From positions 434,001 through 498,000 of the forward strand of contig JADJXK010000002.1 of assembly GCA_016710325.1 (NCBI GenBank): a stretch of 64,000 bases of DNA, read 5' to 3'. Numbering within the stretch: the stretch's first letter is position 1; every line of letters begins with the position of its first letter. The translations under genes were made by a program, and so were the position numbers. The notes under the pieces were generated by a model, which worked only from the letters and a program-made list of their open reading frames with translations, did no database searches and had not been told where the DNA came from. Source of the DNA: Candidatus Leptofilum proximum. Lineage in GTDB: Bacteria; Chloroflexota; Anaerolineae; Promineifilales; Promineifilaceae. Shown one piece after another: positions 1-8,320 of this stretch.

Positions 1-79
1 TATTGGCATTAAAGGCAGCGATAGCAAAGCCTTCCCGGTGAGCTTGTTTAATCCAGGGTAAAACGTTTTGCAGGGTCAT
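1..79 (-). CDS. Class II ketose-bisphosphate aldolase, N-terminal fragment (runs off window)
   Basis: On the minus strand an ATG at 79 opens a frame that runs off the window edge. It reads MTLQNVLPWIKQ, then AHREGFAIAAFNAN. This is the typical N-terminus of class II fructose- or tagatose-bisphosphate aldolases, where a Lys/Arg-Glu-Gly-Tyr/Phe-Ala segment leads into AFN. The ATG overlaps the stop of the upstream dehydrogenase (ATGA at 79-76), so the two are translationally coupled in one operon. Next to a GatD-like dehydrogenase, tagatose-bisphosphate aldolase is as likely as fructose-bisphosphate aldolase. Only 26 codons are visible, so substrate cannot be decided. Confidence 0.75.
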   Translation of the reverse strand, partial: MTLQNVLPWIKQAHREGFAIAAFNAN

Positions 80-1125
80 GCATCGGCTCCTTCGGGGTAC
101 AAAATGATTTTGCGATGAGTCAGGCTGTGGTCTCCAATTCGGGCAAAAACACCAGGGGTTTCCGCCAGGGAATACCTGTGTGAGATCATCGTCTCCATGT
201 CCAGGCTGCCATCCAGCAGCGCCGCTACCGTTTCGGTCCATTCATGCCCCGGAAACGGCGCGGAGTAAGACATGAAGCAGCCAATAATGCTCAGTTCGCG
301 GCGCATCATGTTTTCGATGAAAGACATCGGCAGCGATTTATCCAGCGGTTGGTTGCCGCCGCAAATAACCTTGCCACGCGGCCGGGTAATGGGCACCGTT
401 TGTTCCAGCGTTTGTGGCACACCCGCCACTTCCAGGGAGATATCGACGCCGTCGTCGGTCAGTCGGCGTACCTCGGCTGCCACGTCATCACGCAGTGGGT
501 TCAGGGTCACGTGGGCCCCCAGTTTGCGAGCAGTGGCCAGATTGTCGTCCGAAACATCGGTGCAGATGATGAGGCTGGCGCCCAAGATGCGCAGCCACTG
601 CACAATCATCAGGCCAATGGAACCAGCGCCGAGGACAACGGCCGTTTGCCCCGCTTCAAAGTCCCCCAACGCCAGCATATGCCGCGCCACCGTCGAGGGT
701 TCAATTAAGGCCACGTGCTCAAACGGCAGTTCATCGGGCACCACCAGCACATTTCGCTCCGGCAGCTCCAGGAAATCGGCAAATCCGCCCGCCTGGCGCG
801 AGCCAATAAACGAATAGCTGTGGCAGGCGGAGTAGCAGCCGCGCTGGCACTGCTCACATTCAAAGCAGGGCACCACCGGAATGACAGAAGCATGTTTGCC
901 AATCAGGTCATCGCTAACGCCTTCGCCCACGCTTTCAATGATGCCCGCGCACTCATGCCCCAACACAATAGGGTACAGGCGATGACCAGATACATAACGC
1001 TTGATATCTGAGCCGCAAATGGAGACGGCTTTTACCTGCAAACGGACGTGACCCGGTGCAGGCACAGGCGTCGGCACTTCTTTGTAGGTCATGACGCCCT
1101 GGTTTTCTAAAATTGCTGCTTTCAT
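76..1125 (-). CDS. Zinc-dependent polyol dehydrogenase, galactitol-1-phosphate 5-dehydrogenase-like
   Basis: A 349-residue medium-chain dehydrogenase that should oxidise a secondary hydroxyl of a polyol or polyol phosphate with NAD. Catalytic zinc ligands are C37 (ICGSD) and H57-E58 (LGHEC). Structural zinc cysteines are C87, C90, C93 and C101. The Rossmann motif GAGSIGL follows. The segments YSFIGSR, AGVPQT and SYSAPFPGHEW closely resemble GatD of E. coli, so a hexitol phosphate is a plausible substrate. The open frame extends upstream to 1317, but that part is leader and insertion-sequence DNA; the ATG at 1125 has a GGAG site. The gene overlaps the aldolase downstream by 4 bases. It was about 50 bases behind the kinase before an insertion sequence separated them. 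Confidence 0.85.
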   Translation of the reverse strand: MKAAILENQGVMTYKEVPTPVPAPGHVRLQVKAVSICGSDIKRYVSGHRLYPIVLGHECAGIIESVGEGVSDDLIGKHASVIPVVPCFECEQCQRGCYSACHSYSFIGSRQAGGFADFLELPERNVLVVPDELPFEHVALIEPSTVARHMLALGDFEAGQTAVVLGAGSIGLMIVQWLRILGASLIICTDVSDDNLATARKLGAHVTLNPLRDDVAAEVRRLTDDGVDISLEVAGVPQTLEQTVPITRPRGKVICGGNQPLDKSLPMSFIENMMRRELSIIGCFMSYSAPFPGHEWTETVAALLDGSLDMETMISHRYSLAETPGVFARIGDHSLTHRKIILYPEGADA

Positions 1126-1185
1126 AGGGTTCTCCAAAGAAGATTGGTCCAGTTTATGTAAATTGGGCCAATCTTGATCAATTAA

Positions 1186-3110
1186 CGTAAGTTTTGTGCA
1201 ATTGACGGCGAAATCGTAAAAAATCGCCAAAAATAAAAGTCGAACTTTAACAATCTGCTCAAATGTGACAGTCTCATAGCGATTCTTAACAACGAGGTCG
1301 CCATGAGAAATACACAAACATCACCTAATTCATCTGAAAAGCTGACGCAACACGCCATGTTAATCGTTTGGGGCTTGTACGCCCAACAAATTGGATTGGT
1401 AAAAGCCATCGAACAAGTCCCACTGCGCCAAAAGACACGCACACACCAACCGCAAACAAAAGTGCTGGAATTCTTGGTCGCCATCTTAGCCGGATTGCCC
1501 CATCTGAAAGACATCAGCCGGTCAGCGCATCCATTAGACCAAGACCCCATAACGGCTGAAGCGTGGGGACAACCTGCCTGGGCCGACTACAGCGGGGTGA
1601 GCCGCACGCTGAAACATCTCAATGATGAGGAAGTCGCCGCGCTCATCACCGCCTTGAACGATGTTAGCCAGCCGTTTATTGACCAGGAGGTAGAACGTGC
1701 CCTGGAGAGAAACGGCGAGTTGGTCTACGATGCCGACCTCACTGGCCGACCGGTATGCAGTACCAGTACGAGTTATCCCGATGCCGCCTTTGGCCACATG
1801 GGGGACACGATTAGTCTGGGGTATCAGGCAGCGTTGGTTAGTCTACACAGCCCCACCTTTGGTCGCCTCTGGCTAGCCAATCAACTCCATCCGGGCGATA
1901 CAGTTAGCATGACGGAGGCGCATGCACTGGTCAGCGCCGCTGAAAACAGAACGGGACGACGGCCCAGACGACGAACCGAGTTGCTGGCCTCCCGTTTGGC
2001 GCAAGCTAAAGCAGCCTGGGAAGCGGTTCATCTGAAACTGGACCGCAGTTTCGATAAACATCGGGACGCTGAAGCGACTGTCAGCGATACAGCCAGCCTG
2101 TTACGTGAATGGGAACATAGGGTCAGAACCTTGACGGCCGATTACGCGCGGCAAAATCGCCAGCCGACATCTCATTGCCAGCTGACACGAGCCAAACGGA
2201 AGGCAGCCACCTACAGTAAGCGTTTGCCGCGTTGCCAAGAAACACTGAGTGTAGCTGAACGACGTTTAGCTCGATATGAAGCGCAATATGATGAAGCCAA
2301 AGCATTGGTTGACCGGTTGCAGGCCCACTATCAACAACTTGTGGCTGACAATGCCGCGAATTCCAATCCAATTCGAGCCACTTTCCGGCTTGATGGCGGC
2401 TTCGCCAGTCGAGAAAACATTTACTGGTTGATTGAGATGGGCTATGACATCTACACACGTGGTCGCAGCACAACCGTGCGTGACGCTTTGAGCGACGCGG
2501 TGACGCCAGAGGCAAACTGGGTACGAGTCGGCGGCAATGCTGCTTTGACAGCTTGGGCAAACACAACGGTCGATGACTATTTTGCTTACCCACTGGATGT
2601 CGCTTTGGCAAACTACCAGACTGGCAACTCGATTCGTCGGGCTGTCTTGCTCCATTATGGTCAGACAGCTGTTACCACGGACTTGGATCGTTGGTTTCAT
2701 ATGTATAACGGCCGTCAAATCATCGAAGCGGGCATCAAAGAGGGCAAAAACGTCTTTCAGATGCATCATCTCAAAGTGCGTTCGCCACAAGCCTTGCTTT
2801 TACAAGAACATATGGCTTGTTTTGCGGCCAACTTTGTCCGCTTTGCCGCCCAGTGGTTAGTAGCAGAGTCGCCACCAGCCATGATTCCAACTAAATCCGT
2901 CAAACAGATGGTTCAAGTTGGCGCTCATTCCTCGGCTTGGGTATGCCGTCAGGGTGATGTTTGGTTGTTAAGGTTCACTGAGCAGAGTTATTATGCAGGG
3001 CATTCCCTGCGAATTGGCCGAGGTATTATTCAATTACCTTTGCCGCTTTTTAAAGACGTTCATTTTTCGCATTTTTGAGCCATTTTGGCTCTGGTTGCAC
3101 AAAACTTACG
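1186..3110 (+). mobile_element. Insertion sequence with TTAA target duplication and 16-bp terminal inverted repeats
   Basis: The element is bounded by perfect inverted repeats: CGTAAGTTTTGTGCAA at 1186-1201 and its complement at 3095-3110. A TTAA lies directly outside each end (1182-1185 and 3111-3114). If TTAA is the duplicated target, removing the element and one TTAA gives the kinase a stop codon right after its natural C-terminus (AAA GTT AAT TGA), which supports these boundaries. The element is 1925 bp with one transposase gene on the plus strand. It lies between the kinase and the dehydrogenase of the same operon, in the opposite orientation, so it may be polar on the dehydrogenase and aldolase. 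Confidence 0.88.
1303..3078 (+). CDS. DDE transposase, IS4/IS1380-like
   Basis: A 591-residue transposase that fills the insertion sequence. The candidate acidic triad is D in VYDADLTGR, D in FRLDGGFAS and E in IIEAGIKEGK. The last segment, with YNGRQIIE before it, is the typical Y-R-E signature of IS4/IS1380-type enzymes. Between the first and second acidic residues there is a long charged helical insertion (about residues 215-350) that looks like coiled coil. The start at 1303 has a GAGG site. The frame is intact, so the element may be active. Family assignment within the IS4 superfamily is tentative. The 3' end of this gene also supplies, on the other strand, the last codons of the kinase. 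Confidence 0.85.
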   Translation: MRNTQTSPNSSEKLTQHAMLIVWGLYAQQIGLVKAIEQVPLRQKTRTHQPQTKVLEFLVAILAGLPHLKDISRSAHPLDQDPITAEAWGQPAWADYSGVSRTLKHLNDEEVAALITALNDVSQPFIDQEVERALERNGELVYDADLTGRPVCSTSTSYPDAAFGHMGDTISLGYQAALVSLHSPTFGRLWLANQLHPGDTVSMTEAHALVSAAENRTGRRPRRRTELLASRLAQAKAAWEAVHLKLDRSFDKHRDAEATVSDTASLLREWEHRVRTLTADYARQNRQPTSHCQLTRAKRKAATYSKRLPRCQETLSVAERRLARYEAQYDEAKALVDRLQAHYQQLVADNAANSNPIRATFRLDGGFASRENIYWLIEMGYDIYTRGRSTTVRDALSDAVTPEANWVRVGGNAALTAWANTTVDDYFAYPLDVALANYQTGNSIRRAVLLHYGQTAVTTDLDRWFHMYNGRQIIEAGIKEGKNVFQMHHLKVRSPQALLLQEHMACFAANFVRFAAQWLVAESPPAMIPTKSVKQMVQVGAHSSAWVCRQGDVWLLRFTEQSYYAGHSLRIGRGIIQLPLPLFKDVHFSHF

Positions 3111-4663
3111 TTAACTTTTTGGGTTTTTCTCTGAATTCGATCCAGGTCGGCAAAGTCGTCTAGCAGTTTACGGGAGACGCTGCGATACACCTGGAAGAGC
3201 TCTTGATAAGGAGCGTGGTTCGCTGGCGATGGTTCGTAGGTTCGTCGTTGGGGCAGTAGAGAATTGACGCAGTCGCCAATGTCATCTACCAGGCCAACAG
3301 CGTGTGCCGTCAGGGCAAAGAGGCCCAGGCCGTGTCCCCCTTCCCCGCCATCTTTGCGCTGGGCAACGACAAACGGCCGTCCATACACATCCGCTTTAAT
3401 CTGGCACCAGACCGCACTTTGGGTGGCTCCACCAGAGCCAAGATATTCGTCCACGGTCACGCCGTGTTCGGCGGCGATTTGCAGGTTGTCGTAGACGGCA
3501 AACGCACAGCCTTCCATGATGGCCCGCAGCATGTCGGCGCGGCTGGTATTGTAGGAAAGGCCAAAGAATACACCTCGGGCGACGCTGCTCCACAACGGGG
3601 TGCGTTCGCCAGCCATGTAGGGTAAGAAAATAAGCCCGTTAGCGCCGGGCAGCGATTGGCTGGCCTGGCGGCTGAACAGCTCGAACGGATTTTGTTGGAT
3701 GAGGGGGGATACGGCCGTTTCCAGCTGCCCCAATTGATCGCGAAACCAACCCAGTGAACCGCCGCCTACCGTGCCCGCCGCCAGCAAATACTGCTCTGGC
3801 ACCACATGATGGGAAAAAATCAGACGAGGCTCAACGATGATGCGGTCCAGGCTGATGCCCAGCCCGCCAGCCTGCCCACCCTGCTCATTGGTCTGGCCAG
3901 GGCGAGTCACGCCAGAACCTAAAGCCCCTGCCGCCGCATCCAGGCAGCCAGCAATGACCGGAATGCCCGCACGCAAGCCGGTGTCCGCCGCCGCCTGAGC
4001 TGTAACGGTGCCCACGATTTCGGTTGTGGGGCACAGACGCGGCATTTTTTGCAGCGGCACACCAATCATGGCCGCCGCAGCCTCATCCCAGCGTTCGTTC
4101 TTGATGTCGAAAAAGTGGTAACCGTAGGCCTGCGTAAAATCGCATATGAATTCTCCGGTAAAGCGGGCCGTGATGAAGCCGGTTGCCTCCAGGAATTTGT
4201 AAGCGCTGTTAAATATGTCTGGCTGATGTTTGCGCAGCCAGAGCAGTTTGGGCGTGAGGTACGCTTCATCCAGCGGATTGGCCGACAGGTTGATAAACCG
4301 CCCTGCTTCAGGCTGGCTTTTCAACCAGGCGGTTTCTTCCCCGGCGCGGCGATCCAGCCAGATCATCGCCGGGGTCAGCGGGTTGATCGCCTCGTCTACC
4401 GGAATCAGCGTCCAACCGATGGCGTCGATGCCAATGCCAGCGATCTCGTCAGCGCGAATCCCAGACTGGCGCATCACTTGTTGAATGGTCGCGCTGATGG
4501 CCTTCCACCACTCGTTGGGATCAATCTCAGCCCACACTGGTTGAGGGCGGTTTAAGGAGTATGGCACTGTGGCTTCTGCCAGCGTGGTACCCTGGTCGTT
4601 CCACACGGCCGTTTTTGTGCTGGAAGTGCCAACATCAATCGTTAAAATAGTGCGTTGAGCCAT
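3050..4663 (-). CDS. FGGY-family carbohydrate kinase (xylulokinase/fuculokinase-like)
   Basis: Phosphorylates a ketose or polyol with ATP; in this locus L-fuculose or a related ketose is the likely substrate. The N-terminus DVGTSSTKTAVW is the phosphate-1 loop of the actin/hexokinase fold. WLDRRA and the later GSGGATQS adenosine-binding segment are FGGY hallmarks. The natural protein would be 518 residues and end QRKTQKVN. The insertion sequence at 3110 removed that stop, so the present frame runs about 20 codons into the element, adding a foreign tail (VSFVQPEPKWLKNAKNERL). The start at 4663 has GGGAG upstream and lies 15 bases after the aldo/keto reductase, so they are co-transcribed. The body of the enzyme is intact and probably active. 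Confidence 0.85.
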   Translation of the reverse strand: MAQRTILTIDVGTSSTKTAVWNDQGTTLAEATVPYSLNRPQPVWAEIDPNEWWKAISATIQQVMRQSGIRADEIAGIGIDAIGWTLIPVDEAINPLTPAMIWLDRRAGEETAWLKSQPEAGRFINLSANPLDEAYLTPKLLWLRKHQPDIFNSAYKFLEATGFITARFTGEFICDFTQAYGYHFFDIKNERWDEAAAAMIGVPLQKMPRLCPTTEIVGTVTAQAAADTGLRAGIPVIAGCLDAAAGALGSGVTRPGQTNEQGGQAGGLGISLDRIIVEPRLIFSHHVVPEQYLLAAGTVGGGSLGWFRDQLGQLETAVSPLIQQNPFELFSRQASQSLPGANGLIFLPYMAGERTPLWSSVARGVFFGLSYNTSRADMLRAIMEGCAFAVYDNLQIAAEHGVTVDEYLGSGGATQSAVWCQIKADVYGRPFVVAQRKDGGEGGHGLGLFALTAHAVGLVDDIGDCVNSLLPQRRTYEPSPANHAPYQELFQVYRSVSRKLLDDFADLDRIQRKTQKVNVSFVQPEPKWLKNAKNERL

Positions 4664-4678
4664 GGCTGCTCCCTGCCG

Positions 4679-5716
4679 TCATGAGGCAATCGTGCCATCT
4701 AAATCCCACAAATCTTCCCAGCTTTTGGCCCCTTCCCACAGGAACACCTGTCCCTTGATGAGGCGGCAGTTCTTGTCGATAGCGGCGATTTCGGCCATTT
4801 CTTCATCAGTTAGGGGATCAACCACCGCTGCTCGCAGGTTGCTTAAATACTGATCGCGTTTGATCGCAAACGGAATGGGAACCTGGCCCCGCTGTACCGC
4901 CCATTTGATACACACAACCGCAGGATGCACACCCAGCCGTGCAGCGGCTTTGACGATGACCGGGTCTTCGATATCCACCGTATCCTCTGGCGTTGTGTCG
5001 CGCTCAGGGCGAGAAGGCGAACCAATGGGCGAAAAGCCGATGGGGATGATGTTGTTGTCCAGGCAATATTGATACAGTTCCGGCTGTTGGAAGTGCGGAT
5101 GCAGCTCCATCTCGTTGGCCGCTGGCCTGATCCGAGCATCACGCAGCAGCAGTTCCAGCTTGGCCCGGCTCATGTTGGAGGTGCCAATATGCCTGGCCAG
5201 GCCCATGTCGACCAGCTTCTCCATCTGCTGCCAGGTTTTCATGTAATTTTCGTGAATGTAAGGCACCGCGTGGGGATCGCGGGCATTCACGTCCACACCG
5301 GGGTCGTGGTGGTTCGGAAACGGCCAGTGAATCAGGTACATGTCGAGGTAATCTAGCTGCAAATCGTCGAGCGTCTTTTGGCAGGTGGGGATGACATCTT
5401 CTTCGGCATGTTTATCGTTCCACAACTTCGAGGTCACCCACAACGCTTCGCGCTTCACCAGGCCGCTGCTCAACACTTCCCGGAATGTCTGGCCGATCAG
5501 ATGCTCGTTGCCGTAAACGGCCGCACAATCAATATGCCGGTAACCAACAGCAACCGCGCCTTTAACGGCCTGAGCAATAGCCTCGCCAGAAAAACGATCT
5601 GAACCAAAGGTTCCCAACCCCACCGCCGGTATTTTGGCTCCTGTATACAACGTCCGGTGGGGCACTTGAGCGGGATCAATGGCATCTTCTGCCAGAGTAA
5701 ATTTTTGTTTTTCCAT
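4679..5716 (-). CDS. Aldo/keto reductase
   Basis: A 345-residue NADPH-type aldo/keto reductase. The catalytic tetrad is visible: D63 and Y68 (HIDCAAVYGNE), K97 (TSKLW) and H130 (LIHWPF). It is the first gene of the minus-strand sugar operon and starts with ATG at 5716 behind GGAGG. The operon promoter at 5850-5877 and the LacI-type operators sit just upstream. In a deoxysugar pathway the likely job is to reduce lactaldehyde, or the sugar itself, to the alcohol; that role is inference from context. The family is broad and the substrate cannot be read from sequence. Confidence 0.85.
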   Translation of the reverse strand: MEKQKFTLAEDAIDPAQVPHRTLYTGAKIPAVGLGTFGSDRFSGEAIAQAVKGAVAVGYRHIDCAAVYGNEHLIGQTFREVLSSGLVKREALWVTSKLWNDKHAEEDVIPTCQKTLDDLQLDYLDMYLIHWPFPNHHDPGVDVNARDPHAVPYIHENYMKTWQQMEKLVDMGLARHIGTSNMSRAKLELLLRDARIRPAANEMELHPHFQQPELYQYCLDNNIIPIGFSPIGSPSRPERDTTPEDTVDIEDPVIVKAAARLGVHPAVVCIKWAVQRGQVPIPFAIKRDQYLSNLRAAVVDPLTDEEMAEIAAIDKNCRLIKGQVFLWEGAKSWEDLWDLDGTIAS

Positions 5717-5793
5717 GAGTCCTCCAAATTCAGTTCACTGATTAAACGTTGTTGCCCGGATGGAAACGGTCCATATCATGGCTCCACCCAACA

Positions 5794-5807
5794 TGTTACG
5801 CGTAACA
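5794..5807. promoter_or_regulatory. LacI-type operator (perfect palindrome)
   Basis: TGTTACGCGTAACA is a perfect 14-bp palindrome with a central CG, the usual form of a LacI/GalR-family operator. Three close variants follow at 5837, 5948 and 5962. This copy lies about 45 bases downstream of the minus-strand -10 box, inside the leader of the aldo/keto reductase operon, where binding could add a roadblock or loop. Confidence 0.8.
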
Positions 5808-5836
5808 CATGGCGACAAAAAAAAGTCGTATCCACC

Positions 5837-5877
5837 TGTTATGCGTAACATTATAAAATCTGCGGTTCAGATGTCAA
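5837..5877 (-). promoter_or_regulatory. Promoter and operator of the sugar catabolic operon
   Basis: On the minus strand, TTGACA (5877-5872), a 16-bp spacer and TATAAT (5855-5850) form a perfect consensus sigma-70 promoter. The operator TGTTATGCGTAACA (5837-5850) starts within the last base of the -10 box and covers the expected start site, so a bound LacI-family protein would block initiation. It reads toward the aldo/keto reductase gene. Confidence 0.85.
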
Positions 5878-5920
5878 CCAAATATTTCAAACGTATTTAG
5901 TCACTTTTGCCAAGAGTCTA

Positions 5921-5975
5921 TTGACAACGTTTAGACAATAGTTATAATGTTACCCATAACATGTTACGCGTACCA
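5921..5975 (+). promoter_or_regulatory. Promoter of the LacI-family regulator with two tandem operators
   Basis: TTGACA (5921-5926), a 16-bp spacer and TATAAT (5943-5948) form a consensus promoter pointing to the regulator gene at 6001. Two operators follow without a gap: TGTTACCCATAACA (5948-5961) and TGTTACGCGTACCA (5962-5975). The first touches the -10 box as in the divergent promoter, which predicts autoregulation. The layout is mirror-symmetric with the minus-strand promoter. Confidence 0.85.
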
Positions 5976-6000
5976 CTCCCAATCATAAACCAGGAGAAAA

Positions 6001-7026
6001 ATGCCCACTATACGCGATGTTGCTAAGCGAGCTGGAGTTGCCACAATGACCGTCTCTCGCGTCATTAATAACTCAGGTTATGTCAGTGATGCAACCCGGA
6101 GCAAGGTAGAAGCCGCCATTGATGAGCTTGGCTACGTGCCCAACATGTTGGGGCCCAGTCTGCGCTTCAATCAGACAAACACGCTGGCCCTGGTGCTTAC
6201 CGATATCACCAATCCTTTCTGGACAACGCTGGCGCGTGGCGTGGAAGATGCCGCCCAGGAAAAAGGCTACAGCGTCATCCTTTGCAACACCGATGAGTCC
6301 CTGGAAAAACAAGATCAGTATTTGACCATGCTGCTTAAGCGCCGCATCGACGGCATTTTGTTTGTTCCGGCCGGTGACAAAGCCGAACCGGTTCGGCTCA
6401 TCCAAAAGCAGAAGGTGGCTGTTGTCATCCTGGATCGCAACATTCCCGACGTAAATGTGGATATTGTGCGCGGTGATTCCTTTGACGGTGCTTACCAGCT
6501 CACCAGGCATCTAATTGAACTGGGACACCAGCACATCGCCATTTTGTCTGGGCCGAGAAACATTTCCACTTCTGTAGAACGTGTTGAGGGGTATTGCCAG
6601 GCACTGAATGAAGCCGGGCTAGAAGTAAATCCAGACAATATTCATTGGGGCAACTTTCGCGAAAACATGGGGGCAGAAATGGCCAGACAAGCCCTGAAAG
6701 TTATCCCCCGCCCCACTGCCATAGTAGCCGTTAACAACTTCATTGCCAACGGAGCCTGGCAAACGCTGTTCCAGGCTGGTCTCAACGTCCCGGAAGATGT
6801 CTCCCTGGTAACCTTCGACGACATGCCTGCCTCCATCATGCCCACACCGTTTTTAACCGTGGCCGTGCAGCCGGCTTACGACATGGGGTACCAGGCCACG
6901 CAGCTGCTGCTGGCCCGCATGCTCAATGAAGGACCGGACGAACGCCAGGAAATTATTCTTCCTGTGCAACTGTTTATCCGACAGTCGAGTGCACCATCAA
7001 ACGCAGCAAATCCCGTGACCCGGTAA
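6001..7026 (+). CDS. LacI-family transcriptional regulator
   Basis: A 341-residue repressor. The N-terminus TIRDVAKRAGVATMTVSRVIN is the LacI helix-turn-helix, and the hinge ELGYVPNMLGPSLR follows. The remainder is a periplasmic-binding-protein-type ligand domain (LALVLTDITNPFW through FDDMPASIM). The ATG at 6001 has AGGAG seven bases upstream. It diverges from the aldo/keto reductase operon and precedes the sugar importer, and four matching palindromes lie in the 284-base divergent region. It therefore very likely controls both the catabolic operon and itself. The effector is probably the imported sugar or its phosphorylated intermediate. I found no further copy of the operator in the 206 bases before the importer at 7233. 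Confidence 0.9.
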   Translation: MPTIRDVAKRAGVATMTVSRVINNSGYVSDATRSKVEAAIDELGYVPNMLGPSLRFNQTNTLALVLTDITNPFWTTLARGVEDAAQEKGYSVILCNTDESLEKQDQYLTMLLKRRIDGILFVPAGDKAEPVRLIQKQKVAVVILDRNIPDVNVDIVRGDSFDGAYQLTRHLIELGHQHIAILSGPRNISTSVERVEGYCQALNEAGLEVNPDNIHWGNFRENMGAEMARQALKVIPRPTAIVAVNNFIANGAWQTLFQAGLNVPEDVSLVTFDDMPASIMPTPFLTVAVQPAYDMGYQATQLLLARMLNEGPDERQEIILPVQLFIRQSSAPSNAANPVTR

Positions 7027-7232
7027 AGGTGGTGCTATGAAGATCAGTCATCGAGGTAGAGTATGACGCTGAAACAATCTACCACTTAGTGATTGGAGAA
7101 TAAATTTATGGCTTGAACTGAAACGATAGTCTTTCTTCACAACAATCTTTTTGGGAATAGCTACCAAACATTGAGCACACTTATTCCCCCACTCAAAATC
7201 TTTATTGAGAATAAAAAGAGGAGATTTTAAGA

Positions 7233-8210
7233 ATGAAAAGCAAACTATCCTTAACCCTTTTGGGCCTGCTAATCGCCATCATGGCTCTGGTTGCCTGTAG
7301 TGGTGGCGGAGAAACGGCCGATACCCCCGCCGAATCCGATGAAACCTATATCGCCGTTGTCTCCAAAGGTTTCCAGCACCAGTTCTGGCAGGCGGTAAAA
7401 GCCGGCGCCGAACAAGCTGCCGAAGATTACAATGTTACCATCACGTTTGAAGGCCCCGAAACAGAATCCCAGGTAGACAAACAAGTTGAAATGGTGCAGG
7501 CTGCCCTGGACAAAAATCCGGCCGCCTTGTGCCTTGCCGCTTTAGACACGCAGGCTCTCATTCCCCAGCTGGAAAGAGCACAGGAAGCTGGCATTCCCGT
7601 TATCGGTTTTGACTCTGGCGTGGACAGCGACATTCCGGTTTCTACGGCCGCTACCGACAACATCGCCGCCGCAGCCACCGCCGCCGACAAAATGGCAGAA
7701 TTGATTGGTGGTTCCGGCCAGGTTGCCGTCATTGTACACGACCAAACCAGCCGCACCGGCATTGACCGCCGTGACGGTTTTGTGAACCGGATTGAATCCG
7801 AATATCCGGACATCGAGATTGTGGACATCCAGTATGGCGGCGGTGACCAGCTCAAATCCACCGACCTGGCCAAAGCCATCATCCAGGCCCATCCTGACCT
7901 CAAAGGCTTCTTTGGCGCCAACGAAGGGTCCATCATTGGTGTGCTGAACGCCGTGAGCGAATTGGGTAAAGAAGGCGAAATTGTGGTGATTGGCTATGAC
8001 TCTGGCCAGCAGCAGATGGACGCCATTCGCAACGGGGTAGAAGCCGGGGCGATTACCCAGGATCCCATTGGCATTGGTTACAAGTGTGTGGAAGCGGCCG
8101 TTAAAGCCTTGAACGGTGAAGACCTGCCCAAAGAAATCGACACGGGGTTCCACTGGTACGACGCCAGCAACATTGACGACGAGACCATTGCCCCCTTGCT
8201 GTACAAATAA
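7233..8210 (+). CDS. Sugar ABC transporter substrate-binding lipoprotein (RbsB-type)
   Basis: A 325-residue extracytoplasmic sugar receptor. The N-terminus is a lipoprotein signal: MKSKLSLTLL, a hydrophobic stretch, then the lipobox LVAC with the lipid-modified cysteine near residue 22. A Gly/Glu/Asp/Thr-rich linker follows. The mature part is a type I periplasmic-binding fold of the ribose/galactose class (FWQAVKAGAEQAAEDY, GFDSGVDS, VIGYDSG). AGGAG lies upstream of the ATG. It is the first gene of the importer and is followed by a strong hairpin terminator, which would let it be made in excess over the ATPase and permease. Neighbouring fucI and mutarotase genes suggest a 6-deoxyhexose such as L-fucose as ligand. 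Confidence 0.9.
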   Translation: MKSKLSLTLLGLLIAIMALVACSGGGETADTPAESDETYIAVVSKGFQHQFWQAVKAGAEQAAEDYNVTITFEGPETESQVDKQVEMVQAALDKNPAALCLAALDTQALIPQLERAQEAGIPVIGFDSGVDSDIPVSTAATDNIAAAATAADKMAELIGGSGQVAVIVHDQTSRTGIDRRDGFVNRIESEYPDIEIVDIQYGGGDQLKSTDLAKAIIQAHPDLKGFFGANEGSIIGVLNAVSELGKEGEIVVIGYDSGQQQMDAIRNGVEAGAITQDPIGIGYKCVEAAVKALNGEDLPKEIDTGFHWYDASNIDDETIAPLLYK

Positions 8211-8226
8211 TCTTTAATATTATTGA

Positions 8227-8264
8227 GAAGACCTGTCAGGTATCATAATCTGGCAGGTCTTTTT
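8227..8264 (+). terminator. Rho-independent terminator/attenuator inside the importer operon
   Basis: A 12-bp stem (8227-8238 with 8249-8260, one G-T pair), a 10-base loop and a run of T. It lies between the binding-protein gene and the ATPase gene, 110 bases before the next start. Partial read-through here is the usual way to make more binding protein than membrane components. Confidence 0.85.
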
Positions 8265-8320
8265 TGCACCCACTTGTGCAAAGCCGCAGCATCACCTGCT
8301 GCGGAGGAAAGAGTGAGAAA

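Noticed and set aside
1126..1317. N-terminal extension of the GatD-like dehydrogenase to 1317
   Set aside because: The first part of this extension is insertion-sequence DNA including its terminal repeat; MKAAILENQG at 1125 with GGAG is the family start.
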